A stretch of DNA of 64,000 nucleotides from Skermania sp. ID1734 (GTDB taxonomy: Bacteria > Actinomycetota > Actinomycetes > Mycobacteriales > Mycobacteriaceae): assembly GCF_007489285.1 (NCBI RefSeq), contig NZ_VLIY01000004.1:124001-188000 (forward strand). The letters are read 5' to 3'. Positions 23,711 through 32,725 of the stretch are shown here, in pieces. The position numbers were made by a program, and so were the translations under genes. Below the pieces are notes generated by a model. The model had not been told where the DNA came from and made no database searches. It saw only the letters and a list, made by a program, of their open reading frames with translations. Each line of letters starts with the position of its first letter. Positions within the stretch are counted from its first letter, which is position 1.

Positions 23711-24409
23711 CAAGTTCGCGTCGAACCAGTCGAAAATCCTGGTCTGCGCATCCACTATCGGGTCGCCGTCGGGCTCGTCCGCGGTACGTGGCTCATCCGC
23801 GCGGTGCCGCAGACCCGAGTAGACCACCACGTGAGTTGCGACGGCCGCTCGCGAGACGGCGTCCTTGAGCGCTTCGACGTGTTCGGTGGGCGTCTCGGGA
23901 TCATCGTCGCCGTACAGCCCGAGCCACGGCGCCTGCAAGGCCGGAGCGGCCTCGACAAGAGGCGGGGCGCCGTCGGCGAGGCTGCTCGTGATCCCGCGCG
24001 CCGCCACGCTGACCGCCGCCCCGATCGGACGGTTCGTGGCGACCAGGAATGCGGCCGCCCCGGCATCGTCGAAGCCCAGAGCCCCGATGCAGTCCCCCAG
24101 GACGCCACGCTTGGTCAGCCAGTCGTGACACGCATCGAAGTCGGCAAATAGATTGTCGCCGAACACCTTTGCGTCACTGCCCACATCCTCACGATGGAAT
24201 AGGTTGGGCGCCACCGCAATCCAGCCCTCGGTGGCAAGCGCGCGCATGAGATCCAGCAACGCGTCGGTGAACTTGCGTGACTCGTGCAGAACCACGATGC
24301 CACCGCGAGCGTGGCCCTCGGGCTCGATCACGGTGATCGGCACCTCGTTCCCGCCCGGCTGCCCGTCCACCCCACGAAGGCGTGCGACGTCTTCGAAGAT
24401 TCCAGACAT
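23705..24409 (-). CDS. Dienelactone hydrolase family protein
   Basis: A 234-residue alpha/beta hydrolase. [20 protein letters not shown] is the first strand region with conserved Glu, [20 protein letters not shown] occupies the nucleophile elbow (the expected G-x-C/S-x-G is degenerate here), and [13 protein letters not shown] carries the likely catalytic His. Canonical enzymes hydrolyse dienelactone in chlorocatechol breakdown, but many homologues have other carboxylester substrates. The weak nucleophile motif makes activity uncertain. ATG 24409 starts the domain cleanly; upstream in-frame sequence belongs to the divergent aminotransferase. Confidence 0.75.
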   Translation of the reverse strand: MSGIFEDVARLRGVDGQPGGNEVPITVIEPEGHARGGIVVLHESRKFTDALLDLMRALATEGWIAVAPNLFHREDVGSDAKVFGDNLFADFDACHDWLTKRGVLGDCIGALGFDDAGAAAFLVATNRPIGAAVSVAARGITSSLADGAPPLVEAAPALQAPWLGLYGDDDPETPTEHVEALKDAVSRAAVATHVVVYSGLRHRADEPRTADEPDGDPIVDAQTRIFDWFDANLR

Positions 24410-24478
24410 GTGACCAAGCGTAGGTCGCCGCAACCGCCGTGCGAAAGGGATGTTTTCGCGAGCCTGGATACTGGAGCT

Positions 24479-25597
24479 GTGACCGCCCGCATCCGAAGCG
24501 ACCTCGACTCCATCCCGTCCTACGTGCCAGGCCGGTCCTATCCGGGCGCGCACAAGCTCGCGAGCAACGAGACGACGCACGGTCCGCTGCCGGGTGTATT
24601 GACGGCTATCAACGCCGCGGCAACGCAATCGAACCGCTACCCCGACAACCGCAACAGCGAGCTCATCGGGGCGTTGGCCGAGTCGCTGGGCGTAGACCCG
24701 GCTCGGGTCGCCGTCGGCTGCGGTAGCGTCGCACTCTGCCAGGAACTGGTCCAGATCACCTGCAATCGGCCGGACGACGAAGTGCTTTACGCCTGGCGGT
24801 CGTTCGAGGCCTATCCCGTCGTCACCAAGGTGGCCGCAGCGACACCCGTCACTGTCGCACTGACCGACGGAGCCGTACACGACCTCGATGCGATGGCCGC
24901 CGCGATCACGCCGCGAACCCGGCTGGTGTTCGTGTGCAACCCCAACAATCCAACCGGCACCGCAGTTGGTCGAGCCGAACTCGAGCGGTTCCTCGACCGG
25001 GTTCCGGACGACGTCTTGATTGTGCTCGACGAGGCGTACTTCGAATACCTGCGTTTCCCGGCCGATGACTCCCCGGACGGCATCGAGCTCGGTCGCGCCC
25101 GCCCAAATGTGCTTGTGCTGCGGACGTTTTCGAAGGCCTACGGGTTGGCCGGATTGCGGGTCGGCTACGCAGTCGGCGACGCCCGGCTCATCGATGCGCT
25201 CGCGAAGGTGCACATTCCCTTCAGCGTCAGCCGAGTCGCCCAGGCGGCGGCACTGGCCAGCCTAGATGCCGGTGCGGAATTACTGTCGCGCACCGATGCG
25301 GTTATCGCAGAACGCGATAGAGTTCGCGCCGCCCTGATCGCGGCGGGATACCAGGTGCCACCCAGCCAAGCGAACTTCGTCTGGCTGCCCCTGGGTGCGC
25401 TCACGGCCGACTTCGGCGCAGCCAGCGCCAACGCCGGAGTTCTGGTACGGCCGTACGGAACCGATGGGGTGCGCGTCACCATCGGCGACCCACACGAGAA
25501 CGACGCATTTCTCGCGTTCGCCACCGACTCTTCGACGGCCGCATCGTTTGCCGACGCTACGTCGTCGTTGGCGGGCGCTACCGACCCGGCACGCTGA
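24479..25597 (+). CDS. pat: Aromatic/histidinol-phosphate aminotransferase (Pat/HisC2-like)
   Basis: A 372-residue fold-type I PLP aminotransferase. [16 protein letters not shown] is the N-terminal substrate loop, [15 protein letters not shown] the PLP phenol-oxygen site (Asn), [12 protein letters not shown] supplies the Asp and Tyr, and [16 protein letters not shown] contains the Schiff-base Lys. It resembles actinobacterial Pat (Rv3772/hisC2), which transaminates phenylalanine and tyrosine precursors. Start GTG 24479 has GGAG a few bases upstream. Its 3' end overlaps the convergent mycolyltransferase by 20 bp. Confidence 0.88.
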   Translation: MTARIRSDLDSIPSYVPGRSYPGAHKLASNETTHGPLPGVLTAINAAATQSNRYPDNRNSELIGALAESLGVDPARVAVGCGSVALCQELVQITCNRPDDEVLYAWRSFEAYPVVTKVAAATPVTVALTDGAVHDLDAMAAAITPRTRLVFVCNPNNPTGTAVGRAELERFLDRVPDDVLIVLDEAYFEYLRFPADDSPDGIELGRARPNVLVLRTFSKAYGLAGLRVGYAVGDARLIDALAKVHIPFSVSRVAQAAALASLDAGAELLSRTDAVIAERDRVRAALIAAGYQVPPSQANFVWLPLGALTADFGAASANAGVLVRPYGTDGVRVTIGDPHENDAFLAFATDSSTAASFADATSSLAGATDPAR

Positions 25598-26585
25598 TTC
25601 CCAGACCGGCTGCCAGCGTCGGCCAGGCATCGTGCAGATCGTCGGCCCAGTACGGCCACGAGTGCGTGCCAACCGGGCGGAAGTTGACCTTGGCCGAGAT
25701 ACCAAGCTGCCCAAGGCGATCCGCCAGCCGATGCGTGCACGCGTTGGCGACGGCCTCGATAGGTCCGCCGAGCACAATGGAATCTCCGACGTCCGGGTCG
25801 TCAACGGTTTCGTGCGGCCCGGGCAGGCCGGTGCCGCTGGACAGGTAGAGCGCCTTACCGCGCAACGCCGCGGCGTGCACCACCACGTCGTGCGCGGCCC
25901 AATCGGGGTCGGCCGTCTCGCCGAACATGTTCGTTGCGTTCCCGCCGGAACTCGCTACGACCAGATGCATTTCAGCCTCATCGGGGTCGTCGGCAGCTCC
26001 GTAGCAGCCGCTGAAGCCCGCGGCCGCCGCATAGCGCTGCGGGTTGCGGAACGCCAGCATAAGGGCTGCCTGCGCGCCCATCGACACACCGGCCACCGCG
26101 TTGCGGCCATCGCCGCCGAACCGTCCGTCGAGAAGCGGCGGCAACTCCTTGGTCAGAAATGTCTCCCAGCGGTAGCGGCCCAGCCGTGGGTCGACGCGCT
26201 GCCAGTCGGTGTAGTAGCTCGCCGTGCCTCCGACCGTGAGAACGACATTCACCGGCTTGTCGGCAAAGAACGTGACCGCCCCGCCGCGGTCGGTCCAGTG
26301 ATTGCCGTTGCCCTCGGCGGTGCGCCCGTCCAACAAGTAGACGGTCGGACGCGGATCGGCGGTGTTTCGCGGCAGCAACAGTTGCACCTGCATCACCGCC
26401 TGCATCGCCGGCGAACGCACGAAGACCCGCAGCCAGCGCGGTGTGATCGGGTCGATGCGAACAATCGCCGCGGAAGGAGCCGCCTGCGCGGGCTGGCCGC
26501 TCGTGAGCAGGCAGACCAACGCCGTCAGCGCGGCCGCTGCGGCTCTAGATGCCCAGCGCTGCCGCGACGGTCGGCCAGGAATCAT
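25578..26585 (-). CDS. Secreted mycolyltransferase (antigen 85-type), second of a tandem pair
   Basis: About 335 residues with signal peptide ([21 protein letters not shown]) and mycolyltransferase landmarks: [36 protein letters not shown], nucleophile Ser in [17 protein letters not shown] and His in [20 protein letters not shown]. Start ATG 26585 (alternative 26594) lies inside the 3' end of the upstream paralogue, an overlap of about 40 bp, so the two are translationally linked. It differs from the neighbour in the loop before the acidic residue. Confidence 0.88.
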   Translation of the reverse strand: MIPGRPSRQRWASRAAAAALTALVCLLTSGQPAQAAPSAAIVRIDPITPRWLRVFVRSPAMQAVMQVQLLLPRNTADPRPTVYLLDGRTAEGNGNHWTDRGGAVTFFADKPVNVVLTVGGTASYYTDWQRVDPRLGRYRWETFLTKELPPLLDGRFGGDGRNAVAGVSMGAQAALMLAFRNPQRYAAAAGFSGCYGAADDPDEAEMHLVVASSGGNATNMFGETADPDWAAHDVVVHAAALRGKALYLSSGTGLPGPHETVDDPDVGDSIVLGGPIEAVANACTHRLADRLGQLGISAKVNFRPVGTHSWPYWADDLHDAWPTLAAGLGISVPGR

Positions 26586-27570
26586 GCAGGTCATCCTGCC
26601 AGTAGGGCCAGGAATGCGTACCCCACGGCCGGTACACCACCGTTGCGGGCACCCCGACCTGGTTGAGCCGCTGCTGGAACTGATGGGTGCACATGTTGGC
26701 GGCCGTTTCCAGCGGGCCGCCCTCGGCGATGACCGTGCCCAGGTCTGGGCGCAGACTTAGCTCGTGCGGCCCCGGTAAGCCGTTGCCGACCGAGAGATAC
26801 ACCGTCATGCCATGCAGGTTGGCAGCGTGCAGCGTGGGATCGTGCGCCGCCCATGCCGGGTCGGAATCCGGGCCCCACATGTTGTTCGCGTTGCCGCCGC
26901 GGGATCCGACGGTGGCGCGGATCAGGTCTTTCGAATACTGCTGCGATACGTCCGGGCAGGAACTGAACGCCGCCACCGCCCGGTACAGCTGCGGATGCCG
27001 GGTGGCCAGGATCAGCGCACTCTGCCCGCCCATCGACAAACCGGCGATGGCATTGCGACCGTTGCCCCCGAACTGGCTGTCGATGATCGGCGGTAACTCC
27101 TGGGTCAGAAACGTCTCCCAGCGGTTCCAGCCGAGCGTTGGATCCACCTGCTGCCAGTCCGTGTAGTAGCTGCCGGTGCCGCCCACCGGCATCACCACGT
27201 TGACGTTCTTGCCGGCGAAGAAGCTGACCACATCGGTCTTCTTCGTCCAGGAGCTCTGGATGTCCGGTGCGTCGACGCCGTCGAGCAGGTAGTAGGACGG
27301 GCGCGGTCCGGCACCCGCGGGCGGATGGATCAGCTCGATCTCGACAGTCCGGGCCATCGACGGGGAATCGATGTAGACCGCCGACAGGTTCGGCGCAAGT
27401 TCGTCGACGCGGACCACGTGGGCCGGGCCCGATCGCATCGGCGGTCCCTGCGTGCCGGGGGCCGTCGACCCGGTGCCCGGCAAGGGAACTGGCTCGGCGG
27501 AGGCGACCCCTGTGCAGGTGAGCGCCAGCGCCACAGCCATACCACACGCTGCAACGATCGACCGGCGCAT
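26545..27570 (-). CDS. Secreted mycolyltransferase (antigen 85-type), first of a tandem pair
   Basis: A 341-residue enzyme with signal peptide (VAACGMAVALALTCTGVASA), YYLLDGVDAPDIQSSW, FFAGKNVNVVMPVGGTGSYY, nucleophile Ser in GLSMGGQSA, GNANNMWG and His in [18 protein letters not shown]. These match the Ag85 fold including the carboxylate-binding loop. It transfers mycolic acids in the periplasm-like space beneath the outer membrane. GAGGAAA lies upstream of ATG 27570. The GLSMGG elbow is closer to Ag85A/B than those of the other paralogues here. Confidence 0.9.
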   Translation of the reverse strand: MRRSIVAACGMAVALALTCTGVASAEPVPLPGTGSTAPGTQGPPMRSGPAHVVRVDELAPNLSAVYIDSPSMARTVEIELIHPPAGAGPRPSYYLLDGVDAPDIQSSWTKKTDVVSFFAGKNVNVVMPVGGTGSYYTDWQQVDPTLGWNRWETFLTQELPPIIDSQFGGNGRNAIAGLSMGGQSALILATRHPQLYRAVAAFSSCPDVSQQYSKDLIRATVGSRGGNANNMWGPDSDPAWAAHDPTLHAANLHGMTVYLSVGNGLPGPHELSLRPDLGTVIAEGGPLETAANMCTHQFQQRLNQVGVPATVVYRPWGTHSWPYWQDDLHDSWPTVAAALGI

Positions 27571-27650
27571 TGAACCACTTTCCTCGACCCCAATTCCCCG
27601 GACCAAGGTAGCGCATTCAACGGACAAGATCGTGTCGCGTGGAGAGTGAC

Positions 27651-28187
27651 TCAGGGCAGTAACGGGAGTCGCCACAGTGGCGCGCCGGGATCGAGCAGCC
27701 ACAACCGGGCAGCGGTCAGCCGCACGATACGCAGGGTTCCGGCGATGAGGACGACGGCCAGCGGCAACTCGGCGAACACAGCCGTGGCGACCGAGATCCA
27801 GACGTCGTCGGGCCCGGCCGTCATGATGTCGAACCACGCGTCGCAGATCAGCAACACACCCGTGGCGAAGGCCGTGAGCAGCATCAGTTGCCGGCGCAGC
27901 AAGCCCAGCACCGCGGTCGACGCCATCAGGATGACCATGAACAGGTCGAAACCGACCCAGGTTGCCGGCCAGTTGTGCGCCTCGTAGTCGGCCGGCAGCG
28001 TGAGCGAAAGGAACACGATCCACGGGATCATTCCGACCGCACCGCCGATCATCAAACCCAGCCGGGTCCAGCGGGCCCGGCCGAGTACGCGCGGGGACAG
28101 GATCTCGTCGAGTGGCCTCTCCAGTCGCAAGATGAGCGCGCGGCGCTCAGCTGCGGTCATCTTCGCGATCTCGGCGTCGGACAGCAC
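27651..28187 (-). CDS. Four-helix integral membrane protein of unknown function
   Basis: A 178-residue protein from a GTG start, with a hydrophilic N-terminus (SDAEIAKMTAAERRALILRL) and about four hydrophobic segments: GLMIGGAVGMIPWIVFLSLT, DLFMVILMASTAVLGLL, LMLLTAFATGVLLICDAWFD and FAELPLAVVLIAGTLRIVRL. I do not recognise a functional family. It is divergent from the luciferase-like gene with 70 bp between starts. Confidence 0.72.
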   Translation of the reverse strand: MLSDAEIAKMTAAERRALILRLERPLDEILSPRVLGRARWTRLGLMIGGAVGMIPWIVFLSLTLPADYEAHNWPATWVGFDLFMVILMASTAVLGLLRRQLMLLTAFATGVLLICDAWFDIMTAGPDDVWISVATAVFAELPLAVVLIAGTLRIVRLTAARLWLLDPGAPLWRLPLLP

Positions 28188-28257
28188 GAAACTCAGCTTC
28201 GTCGCAACGTCGGTGTTACTTCAACTGCCAAGCAGCGCGGTGCGCAATGATGAGCCA

Positions 28258-29151
28258 ATGGAGATCGGTTTCGGGTTGCCAGTGTCGGGATCCTGGGCAA
28301 CACCGGGCAATATCCGCGAAATCGCGCAGCGTGCTGATGAACTCGGCTACTCGACGCTGTGGAGTTTCCAGCGGTTGCTCGTCGCAGAATCCACGCCGCT
28401 CGCCCCGCCGTATCACAGTGTGCTCGATCCGATCGGGCCGCTGATGTTCGCGGCCGCGGTCACCGAGCGCATCCGGCTGGGCACCGCGGTGATCAATGCG
28501 CCGTTTCAATCTCCGGCCATGCTCGCTAAACAACTTGCGACACTGGACATTCTGTCCGACGGTCGACTCGACGCCGGTTTGGGTCTGGGCTGGTCGCGCG
28601 ATGAATTCCAAGCTGCGGGAACCGACTACGCCGCACGCGGGGCCAGAGCAGCGGAGTTCGTCGACTGCATGCGCAAGGTCTGGAGCCAGGATCCGGTTTC
28701 CTACGACGGGCGCTTCTACACGATCCCGCTCGCGAGCATCCTGCCGAAACCGCTGCAGCAGTGTCCGCCGATTCTGCTGGGCGGCGCCGCACCGGCGGCG
28801 TTGCGTCGCGCCGGCCGGATCGCGGACGGCTGGATCAGTAGCAGCAGAGCCGAACTCGGCTCGCTCGGCGACGCGGTGCAGCAGATCCGAACTGCGGCGA
28901 CCGATGCCGGGCGTGACGCGGACGCGTTGCGCTTTGTGTGTCGCGGGGTCGCGATGGTGGGAGCCCGCGACGGCATGCTCACCGGCAGCCACGCCCAGAT
29001 CCGCGACGATTTCGCCCGAATCGCCGAACAGGGCATCACCGAAATTTTCATCGACCTGAACTTCGATCCGTCGATCGGAAACCCGGCCGCCGACCCCGCC
29101 GAATCAATGGCCCGCGCCCGCGCCGCGCTGGAAGAATTCGCTCCCGAATGA
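28258..29151 (+). CDS. LLM-class (probable F420-dependent) oxidoreductase
   Basis: A 297-residue luciferase-like TIM-barrel protein: MEIGFGLPVSGSWATPGNI, then RADELGYSTLWSFQRL, TERIRLGTAVINAPFQSPAM, LDILSDGRLDAGLGLGWSRD and QCPPILLGGAAPAALRRAG. These are the conserved strands of bacterial luciferase-like monooxygenases; in actinobacteria most use coenzyme F420. The substrate cannot be inferred. Monocistronic by spacing. Confidence 0.87.
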   Translation: MEIGFGLPVSGSWATPGNIREIAQRADELGYSTLWSFQRLLVAESTPLAPPYHSVLDPIGPLMFAAAVTERIRLGTAVINAPFQSPAMLAKQLATLDILSDGRLDAGLGLGWSRDEFQAAGTDYAARGARAAEFVDCMRKVWSQDPVSYDGRFYTIPLASILPKPLQQCPPILLGGAAPAALRRAGRIADGWISSSRAELGSLGDAVQQIRTAATDAGRDADALRFVCRGVAMVGARDGMLTGSHAQIRDDFARIAEQGITEIFIDLNFDPSIGNPAADPAESMARARAALEEFAPE

Positions 29152-29230
29152 CCGCTTCAGTTGAAACGCCCGCTGCGCCGAGGTCGCCCGGCTAGGCTCG
29201 GCACGTCGGGATTCTTCTCGAGGTGAAGGC

Positions 29231-29548
29231 ATGTTCAAGCAGGTATTGACCAAGTCGCTGGTTGTTGCGGCGATCACCGCATCGGCTGCCGTGGCGGCGC
29301 CTGCGGCGGCTCAAGCAGACCCCGCCCCGCTGTTCAACATCCCTGTCGAAATCCTGCCGTACATCCAGGTGCCGCAGCCGATTCACGATGCCATCGTCGG
29401 TTTCGCCGGAAATGTCAACGACGCGATCGTGGCCTACAACAACGCCAACAGCGCCGTTGTGCAGGGTGTAGCCGGAGCAGTCGGCAACATCTTGTGCCTA
29501 CTCAGCGCCGGTTCATCGCAGCCGTGCGCGCCGGCGCCGCATCAATAG
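29231..29548 (+). CDS. Small secreted protein (105 aa)
   Basis: The product has a clear signal peptide (SLVVAAITASAAVAAPAAAQ, cleavage probably before ADPAPLF) and a short mature domain of about 75 residues: IPVEILPYIQVPQPIHDAIV, FAGNVNDAIVAYNNANSAVV and two cysteines near the end (ILCLLSAG, QPCAPAP) that may form a disulfide. GAGGTGAAGG is the ribosome site. Similar small proteins occur in Nocardia and Rhodococcus cell envelopes, without known function. Confidence 0.8.
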   Translation: MFKQVLTKSLVVAAITASAAVAAPAAAQADPAPLFNIPVEILPYIQVPQPIHDAIVGFAGNVNDAIVAYNNANSAVVQGVAGAVGNILCLLSAGSSQPCAPAPHQ

Positions 29549-29623
29549 GCACGCATTAGACCCGTTTCCATCCCGCGCAGGCGGGTGTTCGCACAACTTC
29601 TAATTACGCCACCGCAAGTATAA

Positions 29624-29635
29624 GTTAGTACTAAC
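29624..29635. promoter_or_regulatory. Palindrome GTTAGTACTAAC in the AT-rich region upstream of fic
   Basis: The perfect 12-bp palindrome lies 55 bp before the chosen fic ATG in a patch (about 29600-29670) that is clearly more AT-rich than its surroundings. The Fic protein has a C-terminal winged helix, so this may be its own operator. TATAAG just upstream may be part of the promoter. Confidence 0.5.
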
Positions 29636-29689
29636 AAATTAAAGTACGATGGTTGCTAGTTCGACTTCCTCTAGGTGAAGGCGCAAAAG

Positions 29690-30892
29690 ATGGGCCGGCC
29701 GAAGCACACTGCCGAGGTTCGCCCATGGACGCCGACGCGCCGTCAAGGATCGCGGGCAGATCGTCAACTCGAATCGATTGAAGCCTCAATTCCACCGATG
29801 ATCGGCTCCCTTAACTATGACCCCACCGGGAGAGTTGCACGGCTGCACGAGGCCGGCGTCATCGCCGTGGCGCGACTCGAAGCCGGCGTTGGCCAACATC
29901 TCGCACCACTCGCCGACTTCCTTTTGCGAAGTGAATCCATCGCCTCGTCGAAGATCGAGCGAATTGACGCAGGCTGGCACGCCTTTGGCAAGGCCCTGGC
30001 GGGCGGAAAGGCGTCGGATGAGGCCAAGTCACAACTCGCCGCGGTCAAGGCACTCATCGCGATGGTCGACGCCGCTGGACGTGCAGCCATCACGCTCGAG
30101 GACATCCTCACCGCCCATGACCTGCTGATGGCCCCGGACTATTACGCAGCCCGCGAAGGTGGAGCTGTCAGGTCCGTGCAGAACTGGATCGGTGGAAGTG
30201 ACTACTCGCCGATCAATGCGCTCTATGTTCCTCCACCCCCCGAGATGGTCGCCGATCTGATGGCCGATCTGGTGAAATTTGCCAACCGAGCGGATCTGCC
30301 AATAATCGCGCAGGCAGCAATTGCACATGCGCAATTCGAGTCGATACATCCATTCACCGACGGCAATGGACGAATCGGGCGGGCACTTATTAGCGCAATC
30401 CTGCGGCGACGAGGACTAACTCAACGCATTACCGTCCCGTTGGCGTCAGTCATGCTCGCCGACACCGCAACATATTTTAGAATGCTCATGGAATACCGTG
30501 CCGGTAAAGTCGACAACTTCGTCGAGTATGTTTCGGCCGCCGTTGTACATGCCAGCGCTGCGGCCGAGGAATCAGCCAAGGAGCTGGCTGCCCTACCCGC
30601 ACGCTGGCGCGAAAAAGCTAGGCCGAGGAAGAACTCGGCGGATGAAACACTTATCGGCAAGCTACTCGACGTGCCCATATTTAACGCAGATACTGCGCTG
30701 CGGCTGACCGGAACAACGGAAGCCAGCACTTACGGGGCCCTCAATCGCCTGACGGAGTCCGGCATTCTCGAACTGCTCTCTAATTCAAAAAGAAATCGGA
30801 TTTGGGCGGCGGTTGACGTACTCGCCGAACTCGATACGCTCTCTGCCGCGATCGGTAAGCGGACCGCCACGATTGACCTATTAAACGAGTAG
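29690..30892 (+). CDS. Fic-domain AMPylase with N-terminal inhibitory helix and C-terminal winged helix
   Basis: About 400 residues. Residues 80-95 carry SSKIERI, the position of the class II inhibitory motif (S/T)xxxE(G/N), but with Arg where Gly/Asn is usual. The active loop H220-PFTDGNGRIGR231 is intact, so it should transfer AMP from ATP to a protein hydroxyl. Residues about 330-385 form a winged helix (LTGTTEASTYGALNRLTESG). Start ATG 29690 has GAAGG upstream; GTG 29675 is an alternative. Flanked by tRNA-Ser and an AT-rich upstream region, it may be horizontally acquired. No antitoxin gene is adjacent, as expected for a class II protein. Confidence 0.92.
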   Translation: MGRPKHTAEVRPWTPTRRQGSRADRQLESIEASIPPMIGSLNYDPTGRVARLHEAGVIAVARLEAGVGQHLAPLADFLLRSESIASSKIERIDAGWHAFGKALAGGKASDEAKSQLAAVKALIAMVDAAGRAAITLEDILTAHDLLMAPDYYAAREGGAVRSVQNWIGGSDYSPINALYVPPPPEMVADLMADLVKFANRADLPIIAQAAIAHAQFESIHPFTDGNGRIGRALISAILRRRGLTQRITVPLASVMLADTATYFRMLMEYRAGKVDNFVEYVSAAVVHASAAAEESAKELAALPARWREKARPRKNSADETLIGKLLDVPIFNADTALRLTGTTEASTYGALNRLTESGILELLSNSKRNRIWAAVDVLAELDTLSAAIGKRTATIDLLNE

Positions 30893-30945
30893 ACCCCGTC
30901 GTCGCTGCAATCACGAAAATCGGGGACTTCGACTCGGCATCTCAG

Positions 30946-31030
30946 CGGAAGCGGAGGGATTTGAACCCCCGGTCGCTCTCACGACGCTCGCTTTCAAGGC
31001 GAGTGCATTCGGCCGCTCTGCCACGCTTCC
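30946..31030 (-). tRNA. tRNA-Ser(TGA)
   Basis: Class II tRNA on the minus strand: acceptor GGAAGCG/CGCTTCC, anticodon stem CTCGC/GCGAG around CTTGAAA (anticodon TGA), long variable arm, T arm GGTTCAAATCC. CCA is not encoded. Confidence 0.95.
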
Positions 31031-31065
31031 GCGCTAGATTCTAGCGATCATCGCGGCGGCACCCG

Positions 31066-31560
31066 TCACGTCCCGCCGATCGCCGCATCCACTTGGCCGA
31101 AGACCTCTGCGATGACGGCCAATTGGCGCGTATCTAGCAGGTCGATGAAGTGCCGTCGGACGCCTTCGACGTGGGTAGGCGCGGCCTCCTCAAGGCGGCG
31201 CCGGCCTTCGTCGGTGAGGTGGGCCAGCACCCCGCGACCGTCCTCTACGCAGTTGCTGCGCCGGACGATCCGCTGCTGTTCGAGCCGGCGGATCTGGTGG
31301 GTCAGTCGACTGCGCGACGACAAGACGCCGTCCGCGAGGTCGCTCATGCGCAACGAATTGTCGGCGGATTCGGACAGCAGTACCAGAATCCGGTAATCGG
31401 CGAGGGTGAGATCGTGCTTCACTTGCAACTCGCGGTTGAGCGCGTCAAGCAGCCGCTGCTGACCGTCGATAAAGGAGCGCCACGCGCGCTGCTCGTTGGC
31501 GGCAAGCCAGCGCGGCCCATCACTTAACGTACCCGGCGGTTCGGACTGCACACGCGCCAT
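31066..31560 (-). CDS. MarR-family transcriptional regulator
   Basis: A 164-residue protein. The winged helix covers about 45-115: HDLTLADYRILVLLSESADN, SLRMSDLADGVLSSRSRLTH and the wing EDGRGVLAHLTDEGRRRLEE. Helices at both ends form the dimer. MarR proteins respond to phenolic or oxidative signals. It is divergent from the quinone oxidoreductase at 31730 with a 169-bp gap, and so may control it. ATG 31560 was chosen; a longer in-frame extension would run through the divergent promoter region. Confidence 0.88.
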   Translation of the reverse strand: MARVQSEPPGTLSDGPRWLAANEQRAWRSFIDGQQRLLDALNRELQVKHDLTLADYRILVLLSESADNSLRMSDLADGVLSSRSRLTHQIRRLEQQRIVRRSNCVEDGRGVLAHLTDEGRRRLEEAAPTHVEGVRRHFIDLLDTRQLAVIAEVFGQVDAAIGGT

Positions 31561-31729
31561 CCTACTTATGGGCAAAAGGTTCGCGGGCCTGGAATGATCG
31601 CGGGCCTTTACCCCGCTGCAGCGGGACACCACGTGCCAAATTCGCCCCGAAATTGAGCCCTGATGTCCCGCGCGGACTCTCGGCCACAATCGCCATTCAG
31701 TCGACACAAATGGCATAAGTTTCATAACT

Positions 31730-32719
31730 ATGTATGCGATCGCGCTGCACGGCGCCGGCGGACCTGAAGTCATGCACTGGGAAGAGGTCCCCGATCCGCA
31801 GCCCGGGCCCGGCCAAGTCCTCATCGACGTCGTCGCCGCGGCAGTCAACCGCGCCGACGTGATGCAACGGCGAGGTTTCTACCCGCCACCGCCCGGTGCC
31901 AGCGACATCCCGGGCCTCGAGTGCTCGGGCGTCATCGCCGAACTGGGGCCCGGCGTGACCGGATGGTCGGTGGGCGATCGCGTTTGTGCCCTGCTTTCCG
32001 GCGGCGGTTATGCGGAAAAGGTGGCGGTCGCAGCAACACAGCTGATGCCGATTCCGGATGGCGTCGACCTGCCGGTCGCCGCGTCTCTACCCGAGGTCAC
32101 GTGCACGGTGTGGTCGAACCTCGTGATGGGTTCCGGCCTGCGGGCGGGTCAGCTGCTCCTTATTCACGGCGGTGCCAGTGGAATCGGTACCCACGGGATT
32201 CAGCTCGCCCGCGCCCGCGGCGCCAAGGTGGCCGTCACCGCCGGTTCGCAGTACAAGCTCGACGCATGCCGCGATCTCGGCGCGCAGTTGCTGATCAACT
32301 ATCGCGAAGACGACTTTGTCGAAGCGGTCCGCAATTTCGACGGGCATTCCGGCGCCGACATCATTCTCGACAACATGGGCGCTGCGTATCTTGATCGCAA
32401 TGTCGACGCGTTGGCGGCGGACGGGCAGCTCGTAATCATTGGCATGCAGGGCGGGGCGTCGGGCGAACTTGCGCTGAACAAGCTGCTCGGCAAACGCGGC
32501 ACCATTCGCGCCACGAGCCTGCGCGGACGGCCGGAAACCGGGCGGTCGAGCAAGGCTGAGATCGTCGCCGACGTGGTCGAGCATGTGTGGCCGCTCATCG
32601 CGGACGGATCCATAGCGCCAGTTGTATACGCCGAAGTTCCGATCACTCAGGTCGGCAAGGCGCACGAGATGTTGGATTCGCCGGAAACGATCGGCAAGGT
32701 CGTGCTGCGGGTGCGCTGA
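31730..32719 (+). CDS. NAD(P)H quinone oxidoreductase (zinc-free MDR)
   Basis: A 329-residue quinone oxidoreductase/zeta-crystallin type MDR. PGPGQVLIDVVAAAVNRADV, RRGFYPPPPGASDIPGLECS and the Rossmann motif LLIHGGASGIGTHGIQLARA are diagnostic; zinc ligands are absent as expected. It uses NADPH to reduce quinones. The pair with the convergent cysteine desulfurase homologue corresponds to Rv3777-Rv3778c in M. tuberculosis. Possible MarR regulation from the divergent gene. Confidence 0.9.
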   Translation: MYAIALHGAGGPEVMHWEEVPDPQPGPGQVLIDVVAAAVNRADVMQRRGFYPPPPGASDIPGLECSGVIAELGPGVTGWSVGDRVCALLSGGGYAEKVAVAATQLMPIPDGVDLPVAASLPEVTCTVWSNLVMGSGLRAGQLLLIHGGASGIGTHGIQLARARGAKVAVTAGSQYKLDACRDLGAQLLINYREDDFVEAVRNFDGHSGADIILDNMGAAYLDRNVDALAADGQLVIIGMQGGASGELALNKLLGKRGTIRATSLRGRPETGRSSKAEIVADVVEHVWPLIADGSIAPVVYAEVPITQVGKAHEMLDSPETIGKVVLRVR

Positions 32720-32725
32720 GCAGCT

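Noticed and set aside
29572-29585. CCCGC-GCAG-GCGGG hairpin after the small secreted protein
   Set aside because: A five-base GC stem is expected by chance in this genome.
31700-31735. MarR operator around AAGTTTCATAACT before the quinone oxidoreductase
   Set aside because: Only four-base arms (AGTT/AACT) are symmetrical; too weak to list.
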